Assembly: GCA_963575745.1 (NCBI GenBank)
Contig: CAUYUJ010005592.1
Coordinates: forward strand, 16,001 to 80,000
DNA from: Prorocentrum cordatum
Taxonomy: Eukaryota; Sar; Dinophyceae; Prorocentrales; Prorocentraceae
Direction: 5' to 3'
DNA length: 64,000 nt
Position 1 is the first letter of the stretch, and each line of letters starts with the position of its first letter. Positions 63,215 to 64,000 of the stretch are shown in pieces. A program made the translations under genes and the position numbers. The notes beneath the pieces are model-generated. The model ran no database searches. It was not told where the DNA came from and was given only the letters and a program-made list of their open reading frames with translations.

Positions 63215-64000
63215 TAACCACGCGTCTGAAACTTCGCTGCACAGCATCCACCTGCCGTGGCCAGCACTGTAGCCGCGGTGCGCCACTACACGGCCCACCA
63301 GGCAGTCGGCAGAAAGACATGAACGGCCACCAATAACCACGCGTCTGAAACTTCGCTGCACAGCATCCACCTGCCGTGGCCAGCACTGTAGCCGCGGTGC
63401 GCCACTACACGGCCCACCAGGCAGTCGGCAGAAAGACATGAAAGACGAGAGCCATGCCACGCATGCCATCAACAACCTCACGCATGAAGCTTCGCTGCGT
63501 CGCATCCGCCTCCCGTGCCCAGCACTGTAGCCGCGGTGTGCCACTACACGGCCCAGCAATCAGTCGGCAGAAAGACATGAACGGCCACCAATAACCACGC
63601 GTCTGAAACTTCGCTGCACAGCATCCACCTGCCGTGGCCAGCACTGTAGCCGCGGTGCGCCACTACACGGCCCACCAGGCAGTCGGCAGAAAGACATGAA
63701 CGGCCACCAATAACCACGCGTCTGAAACTTCGCTGCACAGCATCCACCTGCCGTGGCCAGCACTGTAGCCGCGGTGCGCCACTACACGGCCCACCAGGCA
63801 GTCGGCAGAAAGACATGAAAGACGAGAGCCATGCCACGCATGCCATCAATAACCTCACGCATGAAGCTTCGCTGCGTCGCATCCGCCTCCCGTGCCCAGC
63901 ACTGTAGCCGCGGTGTGCCACTACACGGCCCAGCAATCAGTCGGCAAAAAGGCACGAAAGTCAAGCCATGCCACACATGCCAGCAAAAGCCACACGTCTG
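63215..64000. repeat. 117-141-bp satellite with 377-bp higher-order repeat
   Basis: Units carry CACGCGTCTGAAACTTCGCT, GCCGTGGCCAGCACTGTAGC, GCGCCACTACACGGCCCACC and CAGTCGGCAGAAAGACATGA. CGCGTCTG or its CGCATGAA variant sits at 63,221, 63,340, 63,481, 63,598, 63,717, 63,858 and about 63,993. Spacing 119, 141, 117, then again 119, 141 gives a three-unit higher-order repeat of 377 bp, nearly identical between copies. It runs off the right edge. Confidence 0.95.

Noticed and set aside
1-64000. CRISPR arrays, bacterial operons, rRNA genes
   Set aside because: Repeats here are continuous tandem arrays without unique spacers of constant size; no cas-like genes, no rRNA signatures seen.

Overview
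The window looks like nuclear DNA of a dinoflagellate. Four observations point there. (1) A relic array of the dinoflagellate spliced leader lies at 47,011-47,092. (2) Degenerate 35-residue PPR repeats of the SYSVGIGACE...QW type typical of dinoflagellates lie at 32,205-33,500. (3) There is a LINE-type non-LTR retrotransposon reverse transcriptase with the APGPDGIPYRAW and GVRKGCPLSPLLF signatures. (4) The base composition is GC-rich, with very abundant (TCC)n, (GAC)n and (ATC)n arrays. The species cannot be fixed from the sequence; a Prorocentrum-like GC-rich genome would fit. Nothing bacterial was found: no operons, no Shine-Dalgarno spacing, no CRISPR, and no recognisable rRNA or tRNA gene.

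Layout. 0-9 kb: GC-rich DNA with a multi-frame coding relic, two separated halves of a 2-oxoglutarate-oxygenase-like domain, an 18-bp minisatellite and two copies of a dispersed repeat. 9-16.8 kb: a third copy of that repeat, several foldback (inverted-repeat) elements, a very long (ATC)n array and (TCC)n/(GGA)n tracts. 16.9-19.6 kb (minus strand): a large frameshifted coding relic rich in His, Thr, Asn, Asp and Gln. 21.0-21.4 kb: one compact intact ORF with a signal peptide. 21.6-25.3 kb: two copies of a 1.16-kb composite foldback/microsatellite unit. 26-32 kb: a MITE, two 18-bp minisatellite arrays in inverted orientation, and a 77-90-bp satellite with higher-order organisation. 32.2-33.6 kb: PPR relic, followed by 0.8 kb of pure polypyrimidine. 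34.4-39.9 kb: tandem and dispersed repeats. 39.9-42.5 kb (minus): 5'-truncated LINE. 43-47 kb: repeats.

47.0-54.7 kb holds the most interesting object: a 7.7-kb retroposed unit that starts with one full-length and four 15-nt truncated spliced-leader copies, the signature of about five successive rounds of trans-splicing and retroposition. Its body is a broken but still readable multidomain coding sequence: coiled coil, P/S/T-rich linker, RNase H, WW domain, coiled-coil and acidic tail. 54.7-64 kb: more repeats, two copies of TIR elements, a 28-bp TIR foldback, and a satellite with a 377-bp higher-order unit running off the right edge.

Very little here looks like a working gene. Most long ORFs are artefacts of GC content or simple repeats. 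The best-supported items are mobile elements and their relics, so the window reads as a repeat-dominated intergenic region.
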